Source: Methanosphaerula subterraneus
Lineage (GTDB): Archaea; Halobacteriota; Methanomicrobia; Methanomicrobiales; Methanospirillaceae
NCBI RefSeq assembly: GCF_052055875.1
Contig: NZ_CP170508.1
Coordinates: 2,046,001-2,110,000, forward strand
Direction of reading: 5' to 3'
DNA length: 64,000 nucleotides
The position numbers and the translations under genes are program-made. Below are positions 16,282 to 24,814 of the stretch, in pieces. The stretch's first letter is position 1, and each line of letters starts with the position of its first letter. The notes beneath the pieces are model-generated. The model had not been told where the DNA came from and searched no databases. It was given only the letters and a program-made list of their open reading frames with translations.

Positions 16282-17268
16282 CTAGGGGAAGAGCCCTGCA
16301 CATGCAAGGCCATCGTTCTCTTTATATCCGCACATCAGGTTCATGTTCTGAATGGCCTGTCCGCTCGCACCTTTGACCAGGTTATCGATCGCTGATACCG
16401 CGACCACCCTGGTCCCCTCGCTCTCGACGATCAGGTCGCAGAAGTTGGAGCCCCTGACCGCTGCGATCGAGGGCTTCTGGTACCTGACAAAGTACTCGTC
16501 TCTATAGTAGTCCTGGTAGATCCGCTCGACCTGTTCCTGATCCAGGGGCTCGTGGAGGAGGATGTGGGCGGTCGTCAGGATCCCTCGGTTCACCGGCAGC
16601 AGGTGTGGGGTGAAGTAACAGGCGGCTTTTGTATGGAGCCGCTCCAGTTCCATCTTCATCTCGGCGAGGTGGCGGTGGGTGGTCATCTTGTACGGGGTGA
16701 TCGCATCGGCGACGTTGGGGAAATGAGTGGTCGCTGACGGGTTGTCACCTGCCCCGGAGACTCCGCTCTTCGAGTCGTAGATGATCGTATCGGCGAAGGC
16801 TGCGAGCGGCGCCGCTGCCAGCGTCGCCCCCGTTGGGAAGCAACCGGGGTTGGCGATGAAATGTTTTCCCCGGATCTCCTCCCGGTGCAGTTCGGGTAGT
16901 CCGTACGGTGCCGTGAAGTAGTCGGTGTGCGTGACCCCGTAGACCTTCTCGAAGGTCTCTTTTGGGAGACGGTAGTCGGCGGAGAGGTCGACGACCCGGA
17001 TCCCCCGGTCCAGCAGTGCCCGCACATATTGCATCCCGGCGGTATGGGGGACGGCGAGGAACGCGACGTCTGCCTCGATCTCATCCACGTTCGGGTTGGT
17101 GAAGGAGAGGTCTATAAAACCGTTCAGCTGGGGGTGAACCGCGCTGACCCGGGTGCCCTGTGCCCTTCGCGAGGTGGCGCAGACCACCTCTGCAGCAGAG
17201 TGCGAACCCAGGAGTCTGATCAACTCCCCGCCCGCATACCCTGTGGCGCCGATGATAGCAATATCCAT
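16282..17268 (-). CDS. argC: N-acetyl-gamma-glutamyl-phosphate reductase
   Basis: The 328-residue protein reduces N-acetylglutamyl phosphate to the semialdehyde with NADPH. The Rossmann start IAIIGATGYAGGELIRLLGSH, the catalytic Cys in NPGCFPTGA near residue 145, GVSGAGDNPS and HRHLAEM near 200, and VKGASGQAIQNMNLM near 305 are all present. It is the first gene of the operon; transcription probably starts in the AT-rich gap just upstream (ATATAATGG near 17290). Confidence 0.96.
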   Translation of the reverse strand: MDIAIIGATGYAGGELIRLLGSHSAAEVVCATSRRAQGTRVSAVHPQLNGFIDLSFTNPNVDEIEADVAFLAVPHTAGMQYVRALLDRGIRVVDLSADYRLPKETFEKVYGVTHTDYFTAPYGLPELHREEIRGKHFIANPGCFPTGATLAAAPLAAFADTIIYDSKSGVSGAGDNPSATTHFPNVADAITPYKMTTHRHLAEMKMELERLHTKAACYFTPHLLPVNRGILTTAHILLHEPLDQEQVERIYQDYYRDEYFVRYQKPSIAAVRGSNFCDLIVESEGTRVVAVSAIDNLVKGASGQAIQNMNLMCGYKENDGLACAGLFP

Positions 17269-17353
17269 GAGGAACTATGCCTTTATAAAAATATAATGGT
17301 TTTTAGATGGGAATGCGGAGATCGGGCTGATCAGCGCACGATCCCCTGTGACT

Positions 17354-18610
17354 TCAGGAGAGCTGGTGCATCAGGTAGCCGCTCAGCAGCTTCGGTTCGA
17401 ACCAGGTGGACTTGGGCGGCATCACCTGGCCGTTGTCAGCGATCGCCAGCACCGTTCCGGTCGAGAGCGGCTGGATAGAGAAGGCGACTGCGTACTTCCC
17501 TGAGTCAACCACTGCGGTGAGAGCAGAGAGCGGCCTGGCCCCTCCCATGTACGCGAGGCGCGGGTCCCCGCGGGGATCGCCGATGCCGAGCATCGGCTCA
17601 AGAACCCGGGTCTGTAAAAACTGGACGTCTAGTGCCTGGATCTGGTCCTCTGCCGGGTCCGCCGGAAACGAGAGTTCGTGCCAGGTTGAGTCAAGGTACA
17701 TGTGAAACAGGTGTCTCCCGCTGATCTCGCCGGCTGGAGGGATGTGGTACTGGCTGGTGTCCACAGGACCGTACTCGGTGACGGTGCCGAGGGACCTCAG
17801 TTTTTCGATAAATGTACCGGTGGTATATGGGCCGAGATCGGTGACCAGCCGACTGTAGCCGTGGAGTTTGACCCGGTCGTCGGCGAAGAGGACGGCCATG
17901 AACCGTTCGGACTCCTCGGTGGCGGTCTTCTCCTGCCGCCGTTTCAGCGCCACGTTCACCGCCGACTTGGCACGGTGGTGACCGTCGGCGATATACAGGG
18001 CAGGCACCGTCGCGAAGAGGTCCCGGATCGTTGTCAGGGTCTGTTCGTCGGTAATCCGGTAGACCTGGTGCCGCTCGCCCTGCTTGTTGGTCACCTCGGT
18101 ATCAGGTGCCCGCGCAGGGATCAGGGAGGCCAGGCGGTCTGTAAGGGCTGCCTGGTCGCGGTACAGGATGAAGACCAGGCCGGTGTTGGCGTTGACAGCC
18201 CCGATATGCCGGGTCCGGTCCTCCTCCTTGTCATACCGGGTCAGTTCATGCCGTCGGATCGTGCCGTTGATATAGTCCTCGACGTCCAGGCAGCAGACGA
18301 GCCCGAGGAAGGTCTGGTCTCCCTGGACCACTCGGTACAGGTACAGGCCGGGCTGGTCGTCAGCCCTGATCTGTCCGGAGGTATACATCTGGTTGTACCG
18401 CTGCTGCGCGGCCAGGTAGACCTGATCGTCGTTGGGCGGAAGATCGGGCAGTTCCGCATCGGATCTGATCACACGGAGGAAACTGAGTTCATTCTTCTGG
18501 ATACAGGCCCGCGCCTCGTCTGCACTCACCACATCATAGGGAACAGAGGCGATCTGCTGGGCCAGTACTGGGTCGGGACGGATTGCCGGGAACGGATAGA
18601 GGATCACCAT
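17354..18610 (-). CDS. DUF1015 family protein
   Basis: I choose the ATG at 18610 (MVILYPFPAIRPDP): this is the usual family N-terminus, and the frame upstream runs through the promoter region. The 418-residue protein carries PYDVVSADEA near 25, YLYRVVQGDQTFLGLV near 85, IADGHHRAKSAVN near 200 and VMPPKSTWFEPKLLSGYL at the end, all typical of DUF1015. The His-rich ADGHHR and a resemblance to SerK-like kinases suggest a phosphotransferase, but the role is not proven. It is divergent from rimI. Confidence 0.85.
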   Translation of the reverse strand: MVILYPFPAIRPDPVLAQQIASVPYDVVSADEARACIQKNELSFLRVIRSDAELPDLPPNDDQVYLAAQQRYNQMYTSGQIRADDQPGLYLYRVVQGDQTFLGLVCCLDVEDYINGTIRRHELTRYDKEEDRTRHIGAVNANTGLVFILYRDQAALTDRLASLIPARAPDTEVTNKQGERHQVYRITDEQTLTTIRDLFATVPALYIADGHHRAKSAVNVALKRRQEKTATEESERFMAVLFADDRVKLHGYSRLVTDLGPYTTGTFIEKLRSLGTVTEYGPVDTSQYHIPPAGEISGRHLFHMYLDSTWHELSFPADPAEDQIQALDVQFLQTRVLEPMLGIGDPRGDPRLAYMGGARPLSALTAVVDSGKYAVAFSIQPLSTGTVLAIADNGQVMPPKSTWFEPKLLSGYLMHQLS

Positions 18611-18629
18611 AGATATCAGCCAGTGTCTG

Positions 18630-18680
18630 GTCTGTATATTTTTGATCGAAGGCCACTTATAGCAATCACATATATGATGG
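18630..18680. promoter_or_regulatory. Divergent promoter region between DUF1015 gene and rimI
   Basis: On the minus strand AAAAATATA (18633-18642) lies about 25 nt before the DUF1015 start, suggesting a nearly leaderless transcript. On the plus strand ACATATATGA (18668-18677) lies about 32 nt before the rimI start. Confidence 0.4.
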
Positions 18681-18708
18681 CTCTGCCAATCTCTACCCCG
18701 TACATTCC

Positions 18709-19173
18709 ATGACAGACGAGCAGTTGCTGATACACCGTGCACGTCCGTTTGATCTCCCCCATATTGCCGCCATCGAGGAGGAATCGTTCGCTGATCCCTG
18801 GGATCTGCCGACCCTCGAGTGGGTCCTCGAGACCTGTGGGGACCACTTCTTCGTCGCCCATTACCGGCAGCAGGTGGTGGGGTTCATCGCGGGTGCGCTA
18901 GAGGACACCGGAGAAGAGCGCTATGGCCATATCTGTAACTTCGCGGTCAGTGGAGAGTTCCGGAGGATGGGAATCGGGCGGAAGCTGGTGGCGAGGGCCG
19001 AGCACCAGTTCGTCCTCGAGGGGGCCTCCGGGGTCCAGCTCGAAGTCAGGGTCTCCAACCTCTCTGCCCAGCGTTTCTATGAAAAAAATGGTTACCAGGA
19101 TGTATTTCTGATCCCGGAGTACTACGCTAATAACGAGGACGCCCTGGTGATGATGCGCTGGTTCAGGTTCTAG
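18709..19173 (+). CDS. rimI: Ribosomal-protein-alanine N-acetyltransferase-like GNAT
   Basis: The 154-residue protein is a GNAT of the RimI/Ard1 type. After IHRARPFDLPHIAAIEEESF come GHICNFAVSGEFRRMGIGRKLV, the acetyl-CoA-binding motif A (R-x-x-G-I-G-R), and LEVRVSNLSAQRFYEKNGY, the motif B pattern of RimI. In archaea one enzyme of this type acetylates many protein N-termini. The gene is divergent from DUF1015 and overlaps the 3' end of the HMG-CoA reductase gene by 11 nt. Confidence 0.88.
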   Translation: MTDEQLLIHRARPFDLPHIAAIEEESFADPWDLPTLEWVLETCGDHFFVAHYRQQVVGFIAGALEDTGEERYGHICNFAVSGEFRRMGIGRKLVARAEHQFVLEGASGVQLEVRVSNLSAQRFYEKNGYQDVFLIPEYYANNEDALVMMRWFRF

Positions 19174-20386
19174 AGACCTCTCCCCGTCCGAGTTGCTGAT
19201 GAGCCCTGGCTAGGTGGCCGGCGCCGAGAGCCCCGAGCAGAGAGAGTTCTCCGGCCAGTACCCCGGCGGCGATGATCTCGGCCAGTTTCTTTGCATGGCT
19301 GCCGGCTGGTTCGCCGCCTCCACTGACCCCGAGCAGGGAGAGGCATTCCTTCTGGGTGGCGAGGCCGGTCCCGCCGCCGACGGTGCCGACCTGCAGGGCC
19401 GGAATCGTTACGGCCACGTAGATACCGTCCTTGACCGGGTCGACGGTGGTGATGCAGGAGGAGCCCTCGACCACATGAGCAGGGTCCTGTCCACAGGCGA
19501 TAAACATCGCCGCAATCACATTGGCAGCTTGGGCATTGAACCCGAGCGCACCGGCCCGGGCCGATCCGACCAGGTTCTTGCGCATGTTCACCTCGGCGAT
19601 GATGGCCGCCGAGGTCTTGAAGATCGTCTGGCAGAGATCTTCGGTCAGATGGACCCCGGCAACGACAGTCTTGCCCCTGCCGAGGACCACGTTGATGGCT
19701 GCCGGCTTCTTGTCGATGCAGAGGTTGCCGCTGACCGCGATCAGGCGTGCCCCGGTCTCCTCGGCCACCATGGTGCTGACCGCCGTCGCAGCGATCGTGG
19801 CCATATTCATCCCCATCGCGTCCTTGGTGTCGAACTCGAGCCGGAGATAGACACTGGTCCCGGCCACACTGGTCATGATCCCGATCAGCCTGCCATGCGA
19901 TGTGGTCGACTCTGCCGTGGCCCGGATCCGGTCCTGGTTAGCTTCCACCCAGTCGACGACCGAGCGGGCATGGATCACCGAGTCGGTGGCGAAGACCGGG
20001 GCCCTGGTCATCCCGTCGCGGATGATTCTTACCTCTGCCCCGCCGGCTGCGGTGATGGCGCTACACCCCCGGTTCACCGAGGCGATCAGCGCCCCTTCGG
20101 TGGTGGCCAGCGGGAGGTAATACGCTCCTTCTGCGTACTCTCCGTGGACCCGCAGCGGTCCGGCCACCCCGACCGGCACCTGGACTGCCCCGATCATATT
20201 CTCGATGTTCTTTCTGACCGCCTGGTCGATCGCCATCGTGTAGGCGCCGACATGCTGGAGGCTGGTTCCGGTCTCCTCTTCGATGAAGGTCCGCCTGACC
20301 CGAACGGCCTCTTCCGGCGGAAGAACCTTTTCGAGGGCATACAGTTTCTGCGTTCTGTTCCGGAGCGCTGCGAGGTACTCATCCAT
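19163..20386 (-). CDS. hmgA: 3-hydroxy-3-methylglutaryl-CoA reductase (class I)
   Basis: The 407-residue protein makes mevalonate from HMG-CoA for archaeal isoprenoid lipids. Conserved elements are ENMIGAVQVPVGVAGPL near residue 60, the catalytic Glu in TTEGALIASVNRG near 95, the Asp in DAMGMNM near 190, GTVGGGTGLATQ near 340, and the catalytic His region GHLARAHQQLG at the end. It lacks the membrane anchor of eukaryotic enzymes. HMG-CoA synthase is encoded separately at 24811-25863. It is divergent from the Trm5-like gene, with 25 nt between them. Confidence 0.96.
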   Translation of the reverse strand: MDEYLAALRNRTQKLYALEKVLPPEEAVRVRRTFIEEETGTSLQHVGAYTMAIDQAVRKNIENMIGAVQVPVGVAGPLRVHGEYAEGAYYLPLATTEGALIASVNRGCSAITAAGGAEVRIIRDGMTRAPVFATDSVIHARSVVDWVEANQDRIRATAESTTSHGRLIGIMTSVAGTSVYLRLEFDTKDAMGMNMATIAATAVSTMVAEETGARLIAVSGNLCIDKKPAAINVVLGRGKTVVAGVHLTEDLCQTIFKTSAAIIAEVNMRKNLVGSARAGALGFNAQAANVIAAMFIACGQDPAHVVEGSSCITTVDPVKDGIYVAVTIPALQVGTVGGGTGLATQKECLSLLGVSGGGEPAGSHAKKLAEIIAAGVLAGELSLLGALGAGHLARAHQQLGRGEVSRT

Positions 20387-20411
20387 GAATAGTGTTAGGG
20401 CGTATAGATAA

Positions 20412-21365
20412 ATGATGGATCGTGAAGAGGTGCTGCCGGTGAGCCAGTGGTGTCTGCAGGTGGCGAAGTGTGAGGGGGAGGTGGTCAGGCAGCGGTTGAT
20501 TCACGAGGGGGTGCTGGACCTCTCCCTCCGGGTCAGGTCTGAGGGGGACCAGCTCCTCTTCCCGGTGACCGAACCGGTCAGTGGAGCGGTCAGAGCGGAG
20601 TTCGTCCGGCAGCCGGGTCACGCGATCCTCTCCCGGCATGAACAGATCGGTGGGATCGCGATCCAGCAGGAGCGCGACCTGGCCGGAGCGGCCACCCTGC
20701 TCGCCTCCCGCCCCTCCCTCCATACGGTGCTGTACCCGGTCTCCCCGGTGGAAGGGGAGTACCGAACCCGGCAGTTCGAGGTGCTGGCCGGGGAGGAGAC
20801 AACAAAAACCGTCTACCAGGAGTACGGCCTTCACTTTGAGTTCGATCTTTCGACCGTCTACTTCTCGGCACGCTTGGCCAACGAGCGGCAACGGCTTCTC
20901 TCTCTGATGGAGGAGGGTGAGACGGTGCTCGACATGTTCGCCGGGGCCGGGCCGTTCGCGATCACGCTGGCCAGAAGAGCCTTGCAGGTCGTCGCCTGTG
21001 ATCTGAACCCGGCTGCGGTGCTGCAGATGCAGGTCAATGCCCGGTTGAATCGGTGCACAAACCTCCTGCCGGTACTGGCCGATGCCGGCCATCTGCGGGG
21101 TATCTTCCCACCGGGACAGTTCGATCGGGTGGTGATGAACCTCCCGCTCTCAAAGGGGTCCTTCGTTGCAGACGCTGTCTTCCTCTGCCGGCCCGGCGGT
21201 ACGGTCCATCTGTATATGCTCGAGTCGGTTGAGGGGGAGGCGCTGCCTCTCCTCAAGGGCCTGCCCGTTGCCGGGGTTCAGGAGCGGAGGGTCCGGTCGT
21301 ACTCTCCGGGGCAGTGGCATGCGGTCTATGATATCACCATCTCCGAATGCGCGGAATCGACCTAA
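20412..21365 (+). CDS. trm5: Trm5-like tRNA (guanine37-N1)-methyltransferase
   Basis: The 317-residue protein has a class I SAM-binding core preceded by a D2-type substrate-entry domain. It shows FSARLANERQRL near residue 155, motif I VLDMFAGAGPFAI near 175, ACDLNPAAV near 198 and the catalytic-loop motif MNLPLSKG near 240, all characteristic of Trm5. Trm5 methylates N1 of G37 beside the anticodon. Length fits the archaeal enzymes. Paralogues exist in some archaea (Trm5a/b/c), and I cannot assign the subtype. Confidence 0.87.
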   Translation: MMDREEVLPVSQWCLQVAKCEGEVVRQRLIHEGVLDLSLRVRSEGDQLLFPVTEPVSGAVRAEFVRQPGHAILSRHEQIGGIAIQQERDLAGAATLLASRPSLHTVLYPVSPVEGEYRTRQFEVLAGEETTKTVYQEYGLHFEFDLSTVYFSARLANERQRLLSLMEEGETVLDMFAGAGPFAITLARRALQVVACDLNPAAVLQMQVNARLNRCTNLLPVLADAGHLRGIFPPGQFDRVVMNLPLSKGSFVADAVFLCRPGGTVHLYMLESVEGEALPLLKGLPVAGVQERRVRSYSPGQWHAVYDITISECAEST

Positions 21366-21423
21366 ATATCTTTGTTAATCCTTTAAGATACTATTATATC
21401 TCATAGGGTCTTCTCAGGGCCTG

Positions 21424-21993
21424 GTGAGAAGATTGGAGGAGAAGAAGAGAAAGGAGAATGAGGCCGAAGAGGTTCCAGTCCGCGGCATGGAGCAGGACCT
21501 CTCGTCCCGTGTGGAGGGAGATCTTCCGGGAGAATCTCCGGAGGCAGGCCAGGAACCTTCGTCTGAGCCAGGCTACTGGGTTGGGATGAACCCTGAGGAT
21601 TCGAGTGACACCGATATGAACAAGAGCCGGTTCGCCGTCTGGCCCAGCGAGGAGAAGGGTGAAGAGACGACCACACCAGCGTCGCTATTAAAATCTGCAC
21701 GGATGGCTCGTTCATCCCGCGAGACCACCGAGAGAATGGCCCGAATCGGGCACGAACTCCATGGACCTGACGAGGTCGTCCTACCAGGTGGAGCGATCAG
21801 ATCCTCTGACCCCGGCGCCGGGGAAGGGAAGGGCCAGAGGGCAGGTCCCGGTGATATGGAGTCTGGCGGCAGGATGCAGAAAGGTGATGAGGGCAAGCAT
21901 TCTGGGGAGTGGCGGATCGTCTCTGGCAAGAGCGAGCAGGCCCGTCGTCAGGCAGAGGAACTCCTGAAGAAACGGCAGGAACACGATCTCTAA
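21424..21993 (+). CDS. Hypothetical disordered, charged protein
   Basis: The frame starts at GTG 21424 and encodes 189 residues rich in Glu, Gly, Ser, Arg and Lys, with no hydrophobic core, Cys cluster or known domain. It opens with RRLEEKKRKENEAEEVP and ends EQARRQAEELLKKRQEHDL, both likely helical. A TATA-like ACTATTATATC lies near 21390-21400, about 30 nt upstream, and a T-rich terminator follows at 22044. These support a real gene, but the exact start is uncertain and no function can be given. Confidence 0.5.
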   Translation: MRRLEEKKRKENEAEEVPVRGMEQDLSSRVEGDLPGESPEAGQEPSSEPGYWVGMNPEDSSDTDMNKSRFAVWPSEEKGEETTTPASLLKSARMARSSRETTERMARIGHELHGPDEVVLPGGAIRSSDPGAGEGKGQRAGPGDMESGGRMQKGDEGKHSGEWRIVSGKSEQARRQAEELLKKRQEHDL

Positions 21994-22043
21994 CAATGAT
22001 CCCTGTATGGTTGAAGGTGGCCTCCCTGACTGATCGCTCCCTC

Positions 22044-22060
22044 TTTTTTAAAATTTTTTT
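22044..22060 (+). terminator. T-rich terminator after the disordered-protein gene
   Basis: Two T-runs (22044-22049 and 22054-22060) separated by AAAA lie about 50 nt after the stop codon. Confidence 0.5.
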
Positions 22061-22147
22061 ATGACCAGCCTCAGAGAGGCCGGTTAGTGATCGATGAACC
22101 GACGATTACGGGCATGGCTGTATCAGGATATTCCAGGATGTACTAGA

Positions 22148-22163
22148 AAAGTATATATCTTAT
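22148..22163 (+). promoter_or_regulatory. TATA box of the repeat-protein gene
   Basis: AAAGTATATATCTTATTA is a strong archaeal TATA/BRE-like element about 30-43 nt before the ATG at 22191, and GGTGGTGA lies between them. Confidence 0.5.
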
Positions 22164-22190
22164 TAAACCCCCACAGGGGTGGTGATAAGA

Positions 22191-22484
22191 ATGGTAGAGC
22201 ATAAGAAGGCTCAGAAAGAGGAAACCATGCGTTCCGAACCTGTGCCATCCCAGGAGACGGTACGCAAAACCACTGGTGGCGTACGTGGTGGCACTCCCGA
22301 GCAGCACAGTCTGAGTGCCCGCGGGATCAAGTCCTCAAAGAACCCGAAGAGTTCAAAGAGCACCGGAGGTGTCCGTGGTGGCACTCCCGAGCAGCATAGC
22401 CTGAGTGCACGGGGGATCAAATCGAGTGGAATGAGCAGGTCAGCGGAGGAGTCCTCGCGTCATACTTTCAGTCGCCGATCCTGA
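22191..22484 (+). CDS. Small basic protein with a duplicated 22-residue motif
   Basis: The ATG at 22191 follows GGTGGTGAT and is preferred over upstream GTGs. The 97-residue basic protein contains the same 22-residue unit twice, at residues 28-49 and 58-79: TGGVRGGTPEQHSLSARG and then IKSS. The spacing of Gly, T/S-P-E and A-x-x-G-x-x-S loosely recalls the KGG stress-protein repeat, but the match is weak. No hydrophobic or Cys positions are seen. Strong TATA and ribosome signals argue for a well-expressed real gene. Confidence 0.6.
   Translation: MVEHKKAQKEETMRSEPVPSQETVRKTTGGVRGGTPEQHSLSARGIKSSKNPKSSKSTGGVRGGTPEQHSLSARGIKSSGMSRSAEESSRHTFSRRS
22272..22427 (+). repeat. Tandem 66-bp repeats, 90-bp period, inside the small basic protein gene
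   Basis: Copy 1 is 22272-22337 and copy 2 is 22362-22427. The encoded 22 residues are identical, while many third codon positions differ (CAC/CAT for His, CCC/CGG changes around Arg-Gly). Selection therefore kept the peptide after duplication. Confidence 0.8.
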
Positions 22485-22819
22485 AGTGTTTCTGGGAAGC
22501 GTTCCATGGCAGGTCTGATGGTTTCTGACCGTGATCAGGTCTGCGGGTTACTTCCCCTGCCGGTTGACAATCCCTGAATAGGGGTTATAATATACCTGTA
22601 TGTCCTGGATGTTCCGCTATTACTAATGTTTAATAGGTTAAAAGTTCAATCAATCCTTATATAGCCAGATGATATTTTGATTGAGCCAGTTGACAGTACC
22701 CTGAATGCCAGCACCGGGAATATGCCATGCCCCTCTGCCTTGCAGGAAGGCCCCGGGTTTCGGCTGTTCACCACTGCCCTGGTATGCAACTCGTCTGGTG
22801 ATCAGGGAGGGATCCCGTT
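22485..22819 (+). other. Intergenic region with TATA-like elements
   Basis: This 335-nt gap before the HTH gene holds GGTTATAATATACC near 22585 and CCTTATATAGCC near 22655, both TATA-like. A promoter at the second would give a leader of about 130 nt. An unsupported frame from about 22722 runs into the HTH gene out of phase. Nothing else was recognised. Confidence 0.4.
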
Positions 22820-23134
22820 ATGGAACATACCCGAGTCAGAGAATTTGTAGCCCTCTCCCCAAACAGCAGAGTATGGGGTGAGATCATCACAGAACCACTG
22901 TTGACCGTTGCACAGGTGGCCGCGATCCTGCAGATACGCGAAAAACTTGTCCGGAACCATATCAAGGAGAAACGGCTCAAGGCGGTAAAGATCGGAAAAT
23001 ACTGGCGGATCAAGTCGGAGGACCTCTCAGATTTTATTGAAGGGAAGACCGGGAACAGGATGCCTGAGAGCACGGCGCCGTCCCAACTGGACGGGGATGA
23101 TCCTGACCTCACCCCAGATTCCGAATCGCTCTGA
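22820..23134 (+). CDS. Excisionase-type helix-turn-helix DNA-binding protein
   Basis: The 104-residue protein has a winged-helix HTH_17/excisionase domain at about residues 28-75: LLTVAQVAAILQIREKLVRNHIKEKRL, then KAVKIGKYWRIKSEDLSDFIE, the typical beta wing and last helix. The N-terminal 25 and C-terminal 30 residues are divergent, and the tail is acidic (DGDDPDLTPDSES). GGGAGG precedes the ATG by 8 nt. Excisionase-like proteins serve in mobile elements but also as ordinary regulators; no integrase is nearby, so a chromosomal regulator is as likely. Confidence 0.8.
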   Translation: MEHTRVREFVALSPNSRVWGEIITEPLLTVAQVAAILQIREKLVRNHIKEKRLKAVKIGKYWRIKSEDLSDFIEGKTGNRMPESTAPSQLDGDDPDLTPDSESL

Positions 23135-23135
23135 A

Positions 23136-23142
23136 TTTTTTT
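23136..23142 (+). terminator. T-run after the HTH gene
   Basis: Seven T directly follow the TGA stop codon at 23132-23134. Confidence 0.5.
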
Positions 23143-23226
23143 GGACAGGTAGAAAGCCCCTGACCTCAGTTTCTTTTATCCACTGGCTGAGTGGAGACAG
23201 CCTGAACGAGTCAGGTTTAGACTAGT

Positions 23227-23233
23227 AAAAAAA
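23227..23233 (-). terminator. T-run (minus strand) after the mevalonate operon
   Basis: Seven A on the plus strand give a T7 tract 14 nt after the stop codon of the DUF35 gene in its own direction. Confidence 0.5.
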
Positions 23234-23246
23234 GGATTGGACAGCC

Positions 23247-23645
23247 TTATGGCTGCTCGTCCGGGACGAATTTGGTCCCATAGTAGATTACACCACTGTT
23301 CCCCTCGGTCGCGACCTTGCGGAAGACGCTCTTGACCCGCATCCCGATCCTGATCTCTTCAGGCAGGCAGATGACCTGTGCGGTGAACTGGGGCCCCTCG
23401 TCCAGTTTGATGATCGCAAGCACATAGGGGGTCTGCTGTGAGAACTGGTCCGAGGCTGACCTGATCACGGTGTGGGTGACGACGGTCCCCTTCCCCTCGA
23501 AGGTATGGTCCTCAATGACTCCGGTCCGCCTGCAGTCCGGGCAGAAGGTCCGGGGCGGGAAGAACTTTCTCCCACAGGTTGTGCATTCAGTCCCGACCAG
23601 ATTGTACCGCTGTGGGATCTTGCGCCAGAATCGTGCGACTGGCAT
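23247..23645 (-). CDS. DUF35 Zn-ribbon/OB-fold protein of the thiolase-HMGCS complex
   Basis: I take the ATG at 23645 (MPVARFWRKIPQRYNLVG), 2 nt after the thiolase stop and behind GGGAGG. The 132-residue protein has a rubredoxin-like zinc ribbon (CTTCGRKFFPPRTFCPDC, residues 22-39) followed by an OB fold. In archaea this protein bridges acetoacetyl-CoA thiolase and HMG-CoA synthase in one complex that channels acetoacetyl-CoA, as shown structurally for a methanogen. Gene order here (HMGCS, thiolase, DUF35) supports the same complex. Confidence 0.9.
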   Translation of the reverse strand: MPVARFWRKIPQRYNLVGTECTTCGRKFFPPRTFCPDCRRTGVIEDHTFEGKGTVVTHTVIRSASDQFSQQTPYVLAIIKLDEGPQFTAQVICLPEEIRIGMRVKSVFRKVATEGNSGVIYYGTKFVPDEQP

Positions 23646-23647
23646 GA

Positions 23648-24814
23648 TCAGACCCTCCCGAGGATATGGACAGCCACCGAAGCCCCGGTACCGCCGACAT
23701 TCTGGGTCATTCCGATCTCTGCCCCGTCGATCTGTCGTCTGCCGGCCTCCCCGCGGAGCTGCTGCACAACCTCCCAGACCTGCTTGATCCCGGTCGCGCC
23801 GACCGGGTGGCCACAAGCTTTCAGCCCGCCGCTGGTGTTGACCGGAAGCTTGCCGTTCAGTGCGGTCACACCCTCTTCGGTCAGCTTGCCGGCCTCGCCC
23901 TTCTTACAGAACCCGAGGTCCTCGATCGCACAGATCTCTGCGATCGTGAAGCAGTCGTGCACCTCGACCAGGTCGATATCCTGCCGACCAATCTTTGCCA
24001 TCTTGAATGCCCGATCTCCTGCAGCGACCGTCGCGTCCATCGTGCTGATGTCCCGCCGGTCATGGAGAGCGATCGTGTCCGATGCCTGTGCGGTGGCCAG
24101 CACCTTGATGGGAGTGTCGGTGAACTCGTGCGCCCTCTCCAGTGGAGCGAGGATCACTGCGGCAGCCCCGTCGGTGATCGGCGAGCAGTCGAAGAGCCGA
24201 AGCGGATCAGCGACCAGCGAGGAGTTGATGACGGTGTCGATCGAGATCTCATGCTGGAACTGTGCGATCGGGTTCCGAGCCCCATTGTAGTGATTCTTGA
24301 CGGCGACCTGCGCCAGCTGATCTCTGGTCAGCGAGTACCGGTTCATATAATCGGTGGCGATCATCGCGTACAGCCCGGGGAAGGTGGCTCCGACGAACCC
24401 TTCCCACTCACGGTCTGCCGCTGCTGCCAGGGCGTCCACGCTGGTCGGAGTGTCGACATCGGTCATCTTCTCGACCCCGCCGGCGACAACGATATCCTCC
24501 ATCCCGCTGGCCACCGCGATGACAGCCTGGCGGAACGCGAGCCCGCCTGAACAGCAGGCCGACTCGACCCTCGTCGAAGGGGTGTGCGTTGAAGCGAGAC
24601 CCGAATAGTCCGCTATCAGGGCACCGATGTGCTCCTGATCGATGAACCGGCCTGCACTCATGTTTCCAACATAGAGGGCGTCGATCTTTTCGCCGGATAT
24701 GCCGGCGTCCTCGATGGCCATCCCCCCTGCCTCGACGAAGAGGTTCCTAAACGATGTCCCCCACTTCTCTCCAAAGGTGGTACATCCCACCCCAATCACT
24801 GCGACATCTCTCAT
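23648..24814 (-). CDS. Acetyl-CoA C-acetyltransferase (archaeal thiolase)
   Basis: The 388-residue protein condenses two acetyl-CoA into acetoacetyl-CoA. The nucleophilic Cys lies in VESACCSGGLAFRQAV near residue 88, the HDCF region in VEVHDCFTIAEICAIEDLG near 290, and CGHPVGATGIKQV near 340. It starts like other archaeal thiolases (MRDVAVIGVGCTTFGEKWG). It overlaps the HMG-CoA synthase gene by 4 nt. The reaction is thermodynamically poor, which explains its complex with HMGCS through the DUF35 protein. Confidence 0.93.
   Translation of the reverse strand: MRDVAVIGVGCTTFGEKWGTSFRNLFVEAGGMAIEDAGISGEKIDALYVGNMSAGRFIDQEHIGALIADYSGLASTHTPSTRVESACCSGGLAFRQAVIAVASGMEDIVVAGGVEKMTDVDTPTSVDALAAAADREWEGFVGATFPGLYAMIATDYMNRYSLTRDQLAQVAVKNHYNGARNPIAQFQHEISIDTVINSSLVADPLRLFDCSPITDGAAAVILAPLERAHEFTDTPIKVLATAQASDTIALHDRRDISTMDATVAAGDRAFKMAKIGRQDIDLVEVHDCFTIAEICAIEDLGFCKKGEAGKLTEEGVTALNGKLPVNTSGGLKACGHPVGATGIKQVWEVVQQLRGEAGRRQIDGAEIGMTQNVGGTGASVAVHILGRV

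Noticed and set aside
17354..18742. Longer start for the DUF1015 protein at 18742
   Set aside because: The extra 44 residues cross the divergent promoter and overlap the rimI start; the family N-terminus begins at 18610.
22820..23134. Excisionase-like HTH as evidence of a prophage or integrated element
   Set aside because: No integrase, attachment repeat or phage gene is visible within several kb, so the gene alone does not support a mobile element.
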